From assembly GCA_029240245.1 (NCBI GenBank), contig JARBTJ010000005.1:1-64000 (forward strand): a DNA stretch of 64,000 nucleotides, in the 5' to 3' direction. Each line of letters opens with the position of its first letter. Position 1 is the stretch's first letter. The notes beneath the pieces were generated by a model. That model worked only from the letters and a program-made list of their open reading frames with translations. It was not told where the DNA came from and did not search any database. The translations under genes were made by a program, and so were the position numbers. Below, piece by piece: positions 20,790-31,080 of this stretch. The DNA comes from Herbinix sp. (GTDB lineage Bacteria; Bacillota; Clostridia; Lachnospirales; Lachnospiraceae).

Positions 20790-21569
20790 TCAAAAATTGA
20801 TATTATTAATTCTTATAATGCTTTTCTGTGTAAAATAATTATGCAAAAATCGTCTCAAGGAATAGAGTTTCACTTTTGATGACAGTTTCTCGTAAGTATG
20901 CAGCATTCCAATCTCACCATAATACTTACTTCTATCCTCTGATTTTTGTCCTTTATGTACACGGAATCCAGCTAATATGGAATTAACCACATATAGTTTT
21001 TCATATCCTGCAAAGCTCTTCCATAAATAATAATCACCGGCAAATAAATAATCAGGGTTAATACCACCCGACTTTACATACAATTCTTTTGTCCAGAAGG
21101 TTGATTCCTGTTGTATGCAGCCCAAGCGCCTGCCCTCCATCAATCCCTTCTTTATCACCTTTTGGGAATAGGTGGGAATTATTCTGCACTGGCAATAATT
21201 AATACCAAATTCGTTAAATTGAGAAGGAATACCTGTGCACCATTGTATTTTAGGATTTATCATAACACTGGACACCGTCTGTAAAGCCCATGGCATATAC
21301 ATATCATCCGAATTCAGCCAACAAAAAATATCTCCTTTCGCCATCTCGAATCCTTTTTTAATCGCATCGTACATTCCCTGATCCTTCTCACTAATCCAGC
21401 GCATGTTGTATCTATTCTCATATTTTTTAATTATCTCTAAGGTTCGGTCCGTTGACATACCGTCCACTATGATATGTTCGTAGTCATCATAACTTTGATG
21501 GATAATGGATAGGATACAATCCTCAAGGTATATATCCGAATTAAATGTTGGCGTAATAATACTGATCAA
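20790..21569 (-). CDS. Family 2 glycosyltransferase
   Basis: MISIITPTFNSDIYLEDCILSIIHQSYDDYEHIIVDGMSTDRTLEII...WLNSDD. Confidence 0.93.
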   Translation of the reverse strand: MISIITPTFNSDIYLEDCILSIIHQSYDDYEHIIVDGMSTDRTLEIIKKYENRYNMRWISEKDQGMYDAIKKGFEMAKGDIFCWLNSDDMYMPWALQTVSSVMINPKIQWCTGIPSQFNEFGINYCQCRIIPTYSQKVIKKGLMEGRRLGCIQQESTFWTKELYVKSGGINPDYLFAGDYYLWKSFAGYEKLYVVNSILAGFRVHKGQKSEDRSKYYGEIGMLHTYEKLSSKVKLYSLRRFLHNYFTQKSIIRINNINF

Positions 21570-22766
21570 TTAATTCACCTCTAACTTATTAGTAATAAAA
21601 TCTGTTATTCTGCCTGACCAATTTTTATAATAAAAGTTTTGCACAGCAGAGGATCTGCAGTCTAACCGAAACCTCTCCTTATCCTTTCTTTTCATATTCA
21701 AGGCGAAACGTATTGCTTTCTCACACTCTTCGGTGGAGCAGCCCTCCAATATGATGCTATCAATCCCATTTCGTAAATACTTTTTCGTATAATCTCCGAC
21801 GTCGGAACAAATCGGTATAACTCCGTAACAAAGTATTTCCGGAACCTTACTTGGAAAGTTGGCTCTTGTAATCTTATTATTGTATCTTGCAAGAAACAAA
21901 TAATCCATTTGCAGATATAGCTTAACTAAGTCTTCATAATCAAGCCATGGATGTATGATCAATATCTGCTCTAATTCATTTAATAAATTCCTATCTCCAT
22001 GTAGTATTTGCAATATTCTTTCCCTTGTCAGCCCTGTGATATGAAATTCTATCCTTTTTCTTTCCACCCGCTCTATTCGTAAAAATGCTTTCAGCATTGC
22101 TTCCACAGCATCTTCTCTATCAGTAACCTTATTACCGGAATATATAAATCTCACTTTATGCCTGTCAAATTCCGTAGGCATATACTCGTATTCATAAGGA
22201 TCCGCCATCGCCGGCAGCACCAAGGTGCTACATCCGCTGGACCTGAAGTAATCCGCTAAGATTTGGCTAATTGGAAAAATCTTATGTATGTTTGACCTAA
22301 TATATTTAAATCCAAATCTATGCCTTAAATAGGCCGGACTAAATACATTTAACCGAAATTGTGACGGTTGAAACCATTCCACAATACATATGGAAAGATG
22401 GTCCTTTTGAATAAATCTACTAACGCATTGAATTAGTTTTAGATTAGTCGTATATATGATCGCGTAATCTTCCTCATTTATCCTATAATCGTTTAGCACA
22501 TGACTAAAATTTTTGATATATTCCGAATTACTGTAATGATTGCCAGAATTTTCGCATGATACATTACAATATTCAATTCCTCTGTATTCATATATTTGCT
22601 TATCATCGTTATAATCCTGAGGTCGATTCCTACCCTTACCGAGCAGTAGAACGTCCCAATCTTCTTCCTTTAAAGCCAAAGCAAGATATTGAATATAATT
22701 AGCACTGGCTCCTGACCGAGGAAAATTTACACTTGTACATAGAAATATTCTTTTTTTCATACTCAC
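21570..22766 (-). CDS. Glycosyltransferase, GT4-like
   Basis: GASANYIQYLALALKEEDWDVLLLGKG; RFIYSGNKVTDREDAVEAMLKAF; FPSKVPEILCYGVIPICSDVGD. Confidence 0.75.
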   Translation of the reverse strand: MSMKKRIFLCTSVNFPRSGASANYIQYLALALKEEDWDVLLLGKGRNRPQDYNDDKQIYEYRGIEYCNVSCENSGNHYSNSEYIKNFSHVLNDYRINEEDYAIIYTTNLKLIQCVSRFIQKDHLSICIVEWFQPSQFRLNVFSPAYLRHRFGFKYIRSNIHKIFPISQILADYFRSSGCSTLVLPAMADPYEYEYMPTEFDRHKVRFIYSGNKVTDREDAVEAMLKAFLRIERVERKRIEFHITGLTRERILQILHGDRNLLNELEQILIIHPWLDYEDLVKLYLQMDYLFLARYNNKITRANFPSKVPEILCYGVIPICSDVGDYTKKYLRNGIDSIILEGCSTEECEKAIRFALNMKRKDKERFRLDCRSSAVQNFYYKNWSGRITDFITNKLEVN

Positions 22767-22768
22767 CT

Positions 22769-23794
22769 CTAACTGTTACATAGAAAATCGTTTTTGGATA
22801 TATAATCGTTTTCACTCAGACGGTATTCCCCGCCTTTGAAAAGCTTATGCTTTATAATCCACCAGCCGGGTATCCAAATGTATTTATGTATGGCAGGAGA
22901 AGCACTCCCAATCATCCAACAGTTTCGATCACAGCTCTTGGTACATCTTCTTACTTCATTTGCCTGCGCTGAATTCCATAATTCCTCCCAGGTCTGTTCA
23001 TGAAGATTTCCCATTACAGCCTTCTTCTCCATACCATTACATGGAATAACGTCACAGAAAGGGTCGATAAAAAATGCATTTTTGGACATGTCACAGGGAA
23101 GCAGCCTTTTATTACCGTAGATATAATTAATCAAACCATGATTGAAGTATGCACGGAACCATTTTTTGGGGGATTTGCTCTTAAGAAGCTCATTAATTAA
23201 TCGTTCAAAATTTTGAGCTACATGAAATTTGTCGTCGATTTTGTTGTCTGTCTTTCTAAAATAGAAGGAATTATGTAACGTTGCTGTGGCAAATTCCATA
23301 TTTAATTCATTCGAAATATCGTAGAGAGGCACTAAATCATCACAGTTCATATCCTGGACTGTCATACCAAATCCGACATCGGGATGCTTCATTTCAACCA
23401 GGGTTTTTAAAGTTGTATAGCCTCTTTCAAAGCCATTTGGAATCCCGCGGATTGCATCATTTGTCTTTTGCAGGCCTTCAATGCTGATCCGAATTCCCAC
23501 CTTGGGGAACTTTTTGCATAAATCGATAATCCGTTCCGTGTAATAACCATTGGTGGAGATAACAATTCGATTTGATTTCTTATATAACTCTTCTACTATT
23601 TCCGGTATGTCTTTGCGGATAAAGGGTTCCCCTCCGGTTATGTTAGTAAAAGACATTTCCGGTAATTTACGGATATCCTCGATTGTAATTTCATCACTCG
23701 CCTTCGTAGGGTCCTTATAACAGTCACACATATTACAGTGAGCATTACAGCGATATGTGACAATAACAGTGCCATATAAAACTCTTCTAGCCAT
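22769..23794 (-). CDS. Radical SAM/SPASM-type protein
   Basis: VTYRCNAHCNMCDCYKDP; NITGGEPFIRKDI; C-terminal IPCNGMEKKAVMGNLHEQTWEELWNS. Confidence 0.88.
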   Translation of the reverse strand: MARRVLYGTVIVTYRCNAHCNMCDCYKDPTKASDEITIEDIRKLPEMSFTNITGGEPFIRKDIPEIVEELYKKSNRIVISTNGYYTERIIDLCKKFPKVGIRISIEGLQKTNDAIRGIPNGFERGYTTLKTLVEMKHPDVGFGMTVQDMNCDDLVPLYDISNELNMEFATATLHNSFYFRKTDNKIDDKFHVAQNFERLINELLKSKSPKKWFRAYFNHGLINYIYGNKRLLPCDMSKNAFFIDPFCDVIPCNGMEKKAVMGNLHEQTWEELWNSAQANEVRRCTKSCDRNCWMIGSASPAIHKYIWIPGWWIIKHKLFKGGEYRLSENDYISKNDFLCNS

Positions 23795-23799
23795 TGTAT

Positions 23800-25104
23800 C
23801 TATCCTCTTTTCATCGATATTTCACTCGTATGCTGCAAATCGGAAGAAAGCAGTTCACGAAAGGTATTCATTAAACGGTTATAATGAGTCTGAGCTGAAA
23901 AATTACCATCAAGCAAAGAATGTCCATTGGTTCCCATCCATATAATTTTACTGTCCTCCCCCAATTCTTTTATGTACCGGATGACTTCCTCCACATTTCC
24001 GGGTTCGAATAAATAACCGTTAAAACCATGGATAACAAGTTCGGGCAGGCTTCCGATGTTACTGGCAATCACAGGCTTAAAGTATTGGAAGGCTTCTAAC
24101 GCTGTGTTCGGCAGATTATCGTACCAAAGGGACGGAATGAACGTAAATCTTGCATTTCGGATGACGGTTTCCAGCTCGATCCCGGTTTTAAAGCCTATGA
24201 AATCAATATTAGTAATTTTGTTATCATTTATATAGGCTTTTAATGCTACTGCCTCATCGGTTGCATCATCTCCCATAACCACCAGCCGATACTTCCTCGG
24301 CAGCTTTCCATATGCATGAATCAAGGTTTCAACACCCTTTTCCTTGGTGATACGGCCGAAATATAATCCGTAATCACCTACTTCCGGCTTGTCGATTTCA
24401 CTTTGACTTGAGGTAAAAGTAGGGATACAGTGTATTTTTTCTTCTTTAAATCCATTCTCGGCTAATTTTTTCTTTAAAAATTCAGAGGGAGCTATAAATG
24501 CATCTACATCATTATTTATTTTCATTAATTTATGTACTTTCATCGAAAAGACCCGGATCAAGGAAGCAAATATGGAATCTTTCACACATCGTTTTTTTAT
24601 GCAGGATTTATAACCTTTTGTCAGGCAATCCTCACAGATTTTCTTCTGATACAGAAAATCAAATCGGGGACAGAGAAGAAAATAATCTGATAACCGGAGC
24701 ACAACCGGTAAACCCATTTCTTTTGCTCCTTTAATAACACTCGGCGACAATTTATTGACATAGTGGAGGATATAGACGATATCCGGCTTTACATCGGTAA
24801 TTATTTTCTTAACCGCTCTTTTAACTTCAAAGGAATATACACTACGGGATATCATCTGTATAATTGCCTTCGGCGTTTTCTTATATTCCCTATAGTAGGT
24901 TACGTCTCTGCTGCCAATTGGATTAACAAAATATTTTGAGTACTCCGTTGTTTCATTTTTATTGGAATGGATGGAAAAAGGAATTACTTCATGGCCTTCC
25001 TCCTCCAGCTTTTTCTTGATATGAAACATATATTTTTCAGGTCCGCCAGAAATAAAGTACCTATAGTTAATCAATAATATCCTCATCCTTCCTCCTTCCT
25101 CCAA
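23800..25104 (-). CDS. Family 4 glycosyltransferase
   Basis: YRYFISGGPEKYMFHIKKKLEEEGHEV...YFGRITKEKGVETLIHAYGKL...LPNTALEAFQYFKPVIASNIGSLPE. Confidence 0.93.
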   Translation of the reverse strand: MEEGGRMRILLINYRYFISGGPEKYMFHIKKKLEEEGHEVIPFSIHSNKNETTEYSKYFVNPIGSRDVTYYREYKKTPKAIIQMISRSVYSFEVKRAVKKIITDVKPDIVYILHYVNKLSPSVIKGAKEMGLPVVLRLSDYFLLCPRFDFLYQKKICEDCLTKGYKSCIKKRCVKDSIFASLIRVFSMKVHKLMKINNDVDAFIAPSEFLKKKLAENGFKEEKIHCIPTFTSSQSEIDKPEVGDYGLYFGRITKEKGVETLIHAYGKLPRKYRLVVMGDDATDEAVALKAYINDNKITNIDFIGFKTGIELETVIRNARFTFIPSLWYDNLPNTALEAFQYFKPVIASNIGSLPELVIHGFNGYLFEPGNVEEVIRYIKELGEDSKIIWMGTNGHSLLDGNFSAQTHYNRLMNTFRELLSSDLQHTSEISMKRG

Positions 25105-25114
25105 AGAAAAGCAA

Positions 25115-26044
25115 CTATATTACTTGTTCCTTTGGTATTCGCTGCAAATCAAAGTATTTACCAAACTCATAATCCCACTCGTCCGGCTCAAAGCGTGTAA
25201 AACCACCGAAATGATAAAAGGTCAATTCTCCGAAATACACTCTGCCCTCTTCCTCATATAAATCCACCCGGACATGAGGGAAATCCTCCGAAAGCTTCCC
25301 GGCGATTCTTAACATTTCATCAAAATGCTCCGGTTTACGGACAAATGACTTACAATCATGACCATTTTTAACCGGGATCAGATTCCAATTTAAATCATAG
25401 AAATTAAATTTCAAATTTGAGTCCCGGTCGGAACCGACAAACAAAAATTTAGGTTGTCCAAAAAAGCAAAAAATCTTATAATCTTTAATCGCTGTTCCAT
25501 CTGTGCTTTCTATGTAACGTTCCGCTATAATCCGGTATGGCAGATCATAATAGGCCCATTCCTTGGTTTTGGAGGAAAAATGCCGCTTACTGTATTGATT
25601 TAATGTTTTTCTCGCTTTATGTAAATCGAGTTTACTTTTATCCCTGCACACTACGACATCCCCACTGCCATTGGTAGGCTTTAAGACAAACCGGTTAGGA
25701 AGCTTATTAAAATCGATTTCATCAAAACTATCCCAGCAGCCATAATAATCGATTAGATACTCGGAACCGATTTTTCCTGTTACGTATTCACGTACTTTCA
25801 GTTTATCGGCGCAATCCTTTGCCAAATGATTTCGCCAGTGCAGCTTATACCAGGCTATTTTTTCCGTATATGATTCCGGACGGTTGAGATTGAGTATTCT
25901 TTTGAAGATTAACTTATAAATAATTTTTAAATAAGTTTTATCACTGATCCAATCCAACAAACCCATTTTTTGAATACCGAACAGAATTTTAACCGGATTA
26001 TTGATAATTTTTTTCATCGTCTCAAACATGAATTTACCTTTCAA
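25115..26044 (-). CDS. TupA-like ATP-grasp protein
   Basis: NRPESYTEKIAWYKL, FVLKPTNGSGDVVVC, RVDLYEEEGRVYFGELTFYHFGGFTRFEPDEWDYEFG. Confidence 0.85.
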   Translation of the reverse strand: MKGKFMFETMKKIINNPVKILFGIQKMGLLDWISDKTYLKIIYKLIFKRILNLNRPESYTEKIAWYKLHWRNHLAKDCADKLKVREYVTGKIGSEYLIDYYGCWDSFDEIDFNKLPNRFVLKPTNGSGDVVVCRDKSKLDLHKARKTLNQYSKRHFSSKTKEWAYYDLPYRIIAERYIESTDGTAIKDYKIFCFFGQPKFLFVGSDRDSNLKFNFYDLNWNLIPVKNGHDCKSFVRKPEHFDEMLRIAGKLSEDFPHVRVDLYEEEGRVYFGELTFYHFGGFTRFEPDEWDYEFGKYFDLQRIPKEQVI

Positions 26045-26060
26045 TATTGATCTTTTTTCC

Positions 26061-26624
26061 TCAGATACATTGATATTTCCTTATAAACTCCTCAAAGCTT
26101 TGCAATCGATTATCCTTTTCCGACACGATAGGTTCACCTGCACCCCAGTCAATTGCTATATTAGGATCATTGTATTTAATACCACTGTCACAATCGCTTA
26201 AATATTTGCCGATGCATTGATATGAGACGATTGCCGCCTCGGATATCACTCTGAAACCATGTGCAAAGCCCGCGGGAATCCATAAACATAAATGATTTTG
26301 ATCCGTTAATTCGATACCCCTCCATTTACCAAAGGTAGGTGAGTCTTTCCGAAGATCCAGAATTACATCATAAATTGTTCCTACAATAACTCTAACCAAT
26401 TTTATCTGGGGATTTTGCGTCTGAAAATGCATTCCCCGGAGTACATTCTTTTTCGAATAGGATTCAAAGCTTTCGTAGATCTCTGCAGAAAGTCCTAAAC
26501 CCTGATAAACATCCCTTTCCAGGCTTTTTAAGAAATATCCCCTGGAATCCTCCCTGTAAAAGGGAGTAATTAATCTGACTCCTTCCAGTTCCAGCTCTTT
26601 TACTTTAAAATCAGACATTACCAC
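26061..26624 (-). CDS. dTDP-4-dehydrorhamnose 3,5-epimerase (RfbC)-family cupin
   Basis: DSRGYFLKS; KNVLRGMHFQTQNPQIKLVRVIVGTIYDVILDLRKDSPTFGKW; IPAGFAHGF. Confidence 0.88.
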   Translation of the reverse strand: MVMSDFKVKELELEGVRLITPFYREDSRGYFLKSLERDVYQGLGLSAEIYESFESYSKKNVLRGMHFQTQNPQIKLVRVIVGTIYDVILDLRKDSPTFGKWRGIELTDQNHLCLWIPAGFAHGFRVISEAAIVSYQCIGKYLSDCDSGIKYNDPNIAIDWGAGEPIVSEKDNRLQSFEEFIRKYQCI

Positions 26625-27446
26625 TTATCTCCCCATTGCCAGATTTACTACCTTGGTATATTTCCCCCATACCTTCCAAGGTGCATCCCCGGTAGTCCAA
26701 AGGGTTTCTAATCGTTCTTTGTCCCGGATGGAATCCATACACTGCCAAAAGCCGCCATGTTTATAACAGATTAATTCTCCATCGGCAGCCAGTGCTTCCA
26801 ATGGTTCTTCCTCAAACATTGTTTTATCACCCTCAATATAATCGATTACCTCAGGATTTAAAATCATAAAACCGCCGTTCACCCATCCATTGTCTGCTTG
26901 AATTTTCTCCCGGAAAGACATTACCTGGTTGCCCTGTATATCCATAATCCCAAAACGTCCTTCCGGCTGGACTGCCGTCAGGGTTGCAATTTTTCCGTGC
27001 TTTTTATGAAATTCCAGCATATCCGAAATATTCACATCAGCAAGACCATCTCCATAAGTTAAGAAAAATGGTTCTTCTCCAATATAATCCCGTACTCTTT
27101 TAATACGTCCGCCTGTCATGGTAGATAAACCGGTATCCACTACGGTAACTCTCCAAGGCTCCGAAAACTGACTATGGACAAACATTTTATTTCCTTCGGT
27201 TAAATCGAAGGTGATATCGCTGTTATGTATAAAATAATGAGCAAACCATTCCTTAATAACATGCTGCTTATATCCGGAGCAGATGATAAACTCATTAAAA
27301 TTATAATGTGAGTAAATTTTCATAATATGCCATAGGAGCGGTTTTCCACCGATTTCAATCATTGGCTTTGGCTTTAAATGCGATTCCTCAGAAATCCTTG
27401 TACCAAATCCTCCTGCTAAAATTACTACCTTCATATGAACCTCCAT
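26625..27446 (-). CDS. rfbF: Glucose-1-phosphate cytidylyltransferase
   Basis: VILAGGFGTRISEESHLKPKPMIEIGGKPLLWHIMKIYSHY...FWQCMDSIRDKERLE. Confidence 0.95.
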   Translation of the reverse strand: MEVHMKVVILAGGFGTRISEESHLKPKPMIEIGGKPLLWHIMKIYSHYNFNEFIICSGYKQHVIKEWFAHYFIHNSDITFDLTEGNKMFVHSQFSEPWRVTVVDTGLSTMTGGRIKRVRDYIGEEPFFLTYGDGLADVNISDMLEFHKKHGKIATLTAVQPEGRFGIMDIQGNQVMSFREKIQADNGWVNGGFMILNPEVIDYIEGDKTMFEEEPLEALAADGELICYKHGGFWQCMDSIRDKERLETLWTTGDAPWKVWGKYTKVVNLAMGR

Positions 27447-28468
27447 TAAATTGATAATACTAATTTTCCTATTGTTTTTCCCATTGCCTCTATTGTATGA
27501 TAGCTGCTATATCTGTCCTTAGCATTGTGACACATCGAATGATAGAGCTCCTCATTGTTATAGATTTGATTAATATAGTCTAACCAGATTCGCTTGTTAT
27601 TCGGTGCAATGAATCCAGTCTCTCCATGGGTTATATAATCACAGATTCCTTTGGAATCCGTTACAATAACCGGTTTACCAATCTGCATGGCATGCAATAT
27701 GGTTAGCTGCCCCGCAGCAATATTCGAATCCTTTAACGGTATCACCAGGCATCTGCATCTTGATAACATATCCCATGTTTTATTGCCCAATCTTTCACTG
27801 GACATTTGTATGTTACCGTTAAGATTCAGTGTTTTATCCCCATAGATTTTGACATGGTAATCGGTATCCTTCATGGTATCGATCAGAAAATCATAATCTC
27901 GGTAGCTAAAGCCCACCGATAATATAAAATCCTTTTCTTCCGGTATTTGCGTTTCCTCGGAAAGGGATGGCTCAGGTAGTTCCTCTCCGAAATGAACAAA
28001 TACAAATTTATCATCCTTTAATCCAAACAATGCTGCATAATAAGAGCACTCATGCGAGGAAAAACAGACAATTTTATCAATATATCTGCTTTTAATGATA
28101 TAGGTCATAAATCTATGATATATTTTACCTAATACTCCGGGTTTGGCTTTATAGATAAAAGTCATAATCATCAATTTGTTCGTCTTCTTACAGTGAAATA
28201 ACCTGCAGTAGAAGGCGAAGATCAATCCATAGAATTGCTGCCACGCTATAATATCAGAGTACGATTTTCGGGTTAAAAATATTTTTAAAGTGAACATAAA
28301 ATACTTCACATATCGTTTCATATTGGCAAAAAAGCCAATTCTGTCGTTATTGCTGATGCATTTGATAACCTTCCATTCTTTTTTCGTGGTCTTTTTCAGT
28401 GTATCAGCAAATTTCCATTTATTGCCTGTCTCGAAGTCAACTAAAACAATCCGCTTTTTTTTCTGCAT
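27446..28468 (-). CDS. Glycosyltransferase
   Basis: RCLVIPLKDSNIAAGQLTILHAMQIGKPVIVTDSKGICDYITHGETGF. Confidence 0.8.
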   Translation of the reverse strand: MQKKKRIVLVDFETGNKWKFADTLKKTTKKEWKVIKCISNNDRIGFFANMKRYVKYFMFTLKIFLTRKSYSDIIAWQQFYGLIFAFYCRLFHCKKTNKLMIMTFIYKAKPGVLGKIYHRFMTYIIKSRYIDKIVCFSSHECSYYAALFGLKDDKFVFVHFGEELPEPSLSEETQIPEEKDFILSVGFSYRDYDFLIDTMKDTDYHVKIYGDKTLNLNGNIQMSSERLGNKTWDMLSRCRCLVIPLKDSNIAAGQLTILHAMQIGKPVIVTDSKGICDYITHGETGFIAPNNKRIWLDYINQIYNNEELYHSMCHNAKDRYSSYHTIEAMGKTIGKLVLSI

Positions 28469-28480
28469 ATATACTCCCCA

Positions 28481-29662
28481 TTATTTTTGATATAACTCTA
28501 CCGTATTCCTTACTACCATATCCCAATCATACTTGTGGCATATAAAATCCGATGCTTTTTCTTTATAGGCATTCACTATATCAGGGTTATCCATAAGCCA
28601 GGTCAGTTTCTTTGTTAAGTCCGTCACATCACCTTTGGTAAAGCTGACCGCCATATCCTCCACAACCTCCAGGCATTCCGGTATATCACTTACAACGCAA
28701 CAGTTGCCATAGCTCATTGCTTCCAGCAGACTGATCGGCATACCTTCCAAATCGGACGGCAGAATATACAGATAAGCATTGCTGTACAACTCCTCCAATT
28801 CCTCTCCCTGAATAAAATCAGTAAAAATGATCCGTTCATCTCCTGCAGCTTTTTGCATAATTTCCCTCTTATACTCATCGGTATGACTACTCCCACCGGC
28901 TATCACCAGTTTCTTTGTAATCGGGAGAGCCCGGTAAGCCTCTATTAAATAGTGCAGACCTTTCTCAGGAACAATTCTTGCTAAATACAAAAGGTATTCG
29001 TCCTTTTGCAACTGCCATTTTCTCCAAATTACATCTACGCTTTTTATGACTGGTCTTACGATTCCGTTCGGTATGAAACTTACTTCCCGTCCGTAGGTAT
29101 TCCTGAAATAATTCTGAATATTTTTTGATAGCACAATAATTTCATCTGCATATTTTGCGGCAGCCTTTTCCCCAAATTTTAGATATTTCGAAGCAAAGCC
29201 ACCCCATTTTCCTCTCTGCCAGTCCAACCCGTGGATGGTAGCCACAGTGCGTATTCCGAATAAATGTGGCAACCATAACATGGCACAAGGCCCCTCTGCA
29301 TGATAATGAATGATATTATAATGGCCGACCATTGCTCTTAGGGTTCCGAATACAGAATAAATTAGTGCATTCCATTTACCATTTTGTAACGTAGGAATGG
29401 TTATAATTCGTATCCCCTTGTATTTTTTCAAATACGAGCAGTTTGTGTTGCTCGAATCAAATTTTTTGCCTGAAACATGATGGCCGCTTCGGTTATATGC
29501 ATGAACCTCGTGCCCCGATGCCGTCAAACGGTCCGAGAGTTCTTCCACTACAATTTCAACACCACCCTCCCTGGAAGGAATACGTTTATGCCCGATCATA
29601 GCAATCTTTAACGGATTGTACGGACTATTTCGGTTTTTTTTCTGTCCATTCCACTTTTTCAT
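28481..29662 (-). CDS. Family 4 glycosyltransferase (DUF1972/rhamnosyltransferase-like)
   Basis: IAMIGHKRIPSREGGVEIVVEELSDRLTASGHEV...YLLYLARIVPEKGLHYLIEAYRAL. Confidence 0.92.
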   Translation of the reverse strand: MKKWNGQKKNRNSPYNPLKIAMIGHKRIPSREGGVEIVVEELSDRLTASGHEVHAYNRSGHHVSGKKFDSSNTNCSYLKKYKGIRIITIPTLQNGKWNALIYSVFGTLRAMVGHYNIIHYHAEGPCAMLWLPHLFGIRTVATIHGLDWQRGKWGGFASKYLKFGEKAAAKYADEIIVLSKNIQNYFRNTYGREVSFIPNGIVRPVIKSVDVIWRKWQLQKDEYLLYLARIVPEKGLHYLIEAYRALPITKKLVIAGGSSHTDEYKREIMQKAAGDERIIFTDFIQGEELEELYSNAYLYILPSDLEGMPISLLEAMSYGNCCVVSDIPECLEVVEDMAVSFTKGDVTDLTKKLTWLMDNPDIVNAYKEKASDFICHKYDWDMVVRNTVELYQK

Positions 29663-31080
29663 TATCTTGATCCCTTCCAGAAAAGCACTACCCCGATCGT
29701 TTTAAACAGGATTTTAAAGTCCATTTTCAGTGACCAGTTATCGATATACTCTAAGTCCATCTTTACAACATCCTCAAAGTTATTAATATCATTTCTTCCG
29801 CTGACCTGCCAAAGCCCGGTAACTCCGCCTTTCAAAGCCAGCCTTCTTTTATGCCTGCTCTCATATTGGATAAATTCCGATTCCGTAGGCGGTCTGGTTC
29901 CAACCAGGCTCATGTCCCCTTTTATGACATTAAAAAACTGAGGGAATTCATCCAGACTGGTCTTTCTTAAAAATTTACCGACCTTGGTAACTCTCGGATC
30001 ATTTTTCATTTTAAACATGAAGCCATCCATTTCATTGTGTTCCATTAACTCCGCTTTTCGCTGTTCCGCATCCATATACATGGATCGGAATTTATAGATT
30101 TTAAACCGTCTTCCGTTTTTTCCAATTCGAATCTGTGTAAAAAATATAGGACCGGGGGATTCCAACCAAATGGCAGGTGCTATAATCATGGTTAAACATA
30201 AGGTGATGATGCAGCCAATCAATCCTCCGATGATATCGATCATCCTTTTGAGCAACATTTGACTTTCGGTAAAGAACTGGGAGCTGAAGGTTAATACATG
30301 ATATCCACTCATTTCCCGGACCACCTTTTCATGTATCTTTAGACCAAAGGTGTTAATACTCAAATCCACTGTAATACCCATATTTTGAAATTTAAGTACG
30401 GTATCCTCTAAATTAAGATCAAGCATATCATATGGAATATGTATAAAAATACCATCCAATACTTCAGTCTTAGCCACTTCAAACATATTTTCAGCATCTG
30501 ACCTTACATCAATTCCTTCTATTTTCCGTCCAACCAGATCCTGATCAAGTATCGTTAAATATGTAATCTGATATTCCCATTCATTTTCATTATGAATACG
30601 GGTTAATACATTCTTAACCTGGTCAGATGTTGTGATAATCATAATTTTATAGCTGGAATTACTTTTCTTATAAACACCAAGCAATAAAAGCTTAAAATAC
30701 TGTCGAAAGATATAGGTAATTAAAATATTTAGCAGGAAAAAGCATAGGAAGAAAATCCGTGAATAATAAGTTCCTCCCTGAAAAAAGTACATTACGCCGG
30801 TCAAGGTAGCAGCAAGTATAATGTTTATTTTAAACACCGTAATAATTTCATCCAGAAAGCCTCGTTTGAAGAGCCTGCTATAGGTATCGTACAAATAATA
30901 AATTACAATGTATAATAATGTGACTAAAATAAATGCTCCTCCATAAATGCTTAGGTTAAGCCAATCTTTTGTGATACCTCCATACCGAATCCAGGTGGTT
31001 ATGAAGAATGAGATAAGAATGCTTATTAAGTCAACTAAAAGAAGATATTGATTAGGCAAATTTCTTTTCATCAAATCCAT
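29662..31080 (-). CDS. Exopolysaccharide polyprenyl-phosphate glycosylphosphotransferase (initiating enzyme)
   Basis: KRMIDIIGGLIGCIITL...SPGPIFFTQIRIGKNGRRFKIYKFRSMYMDAE...KTSLDEFPQFFNVIKGDMSLVGTRPP; start revised to MDLMKRN (SD AAAAGGTGG). Confidence 0.95.
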   Translation of the reverse strand: MDLMKRNLPNQYLLLVDLISILISFFITTWIRYGGITKDWLNLSIYGGAFILVTLLYIVIYYLYDTYSRLFKRGFLDEIITVFKINIILAATLTGVMYFFQGGTYYSRIFFLCFFLLNILITYIFRQYFKLLLLGVYKKSNSSYKIMIITTSDQVKNVLTRIHNENEWEYQITYLTILDQDLVGRKIEGIDVRSDAENMFEVAKTEVLDGIFIHIPYDMLDLNLEDTVLKFQNMGITVDLSINTFGLKIHEKVVREMSGYHVLTFSSQFFTESQMLLKRMIDIIGGLIGCIITLCLTMIIAPAIWLESPGPIFFTQIRIGKNGRRFKIYKFRSMYMDAEQRKAELMEHNEMDGFMFKMKNDPRVTKVGKFLRKTSLDEFPQFFNVIKGDMSLVGTRPPTESEFIQYESRHKRRLALKGGVTGLWQVSGRNDINNFEDVVKMDLEYIDNWSLKMDFKILFKTIGVVLFWKGSR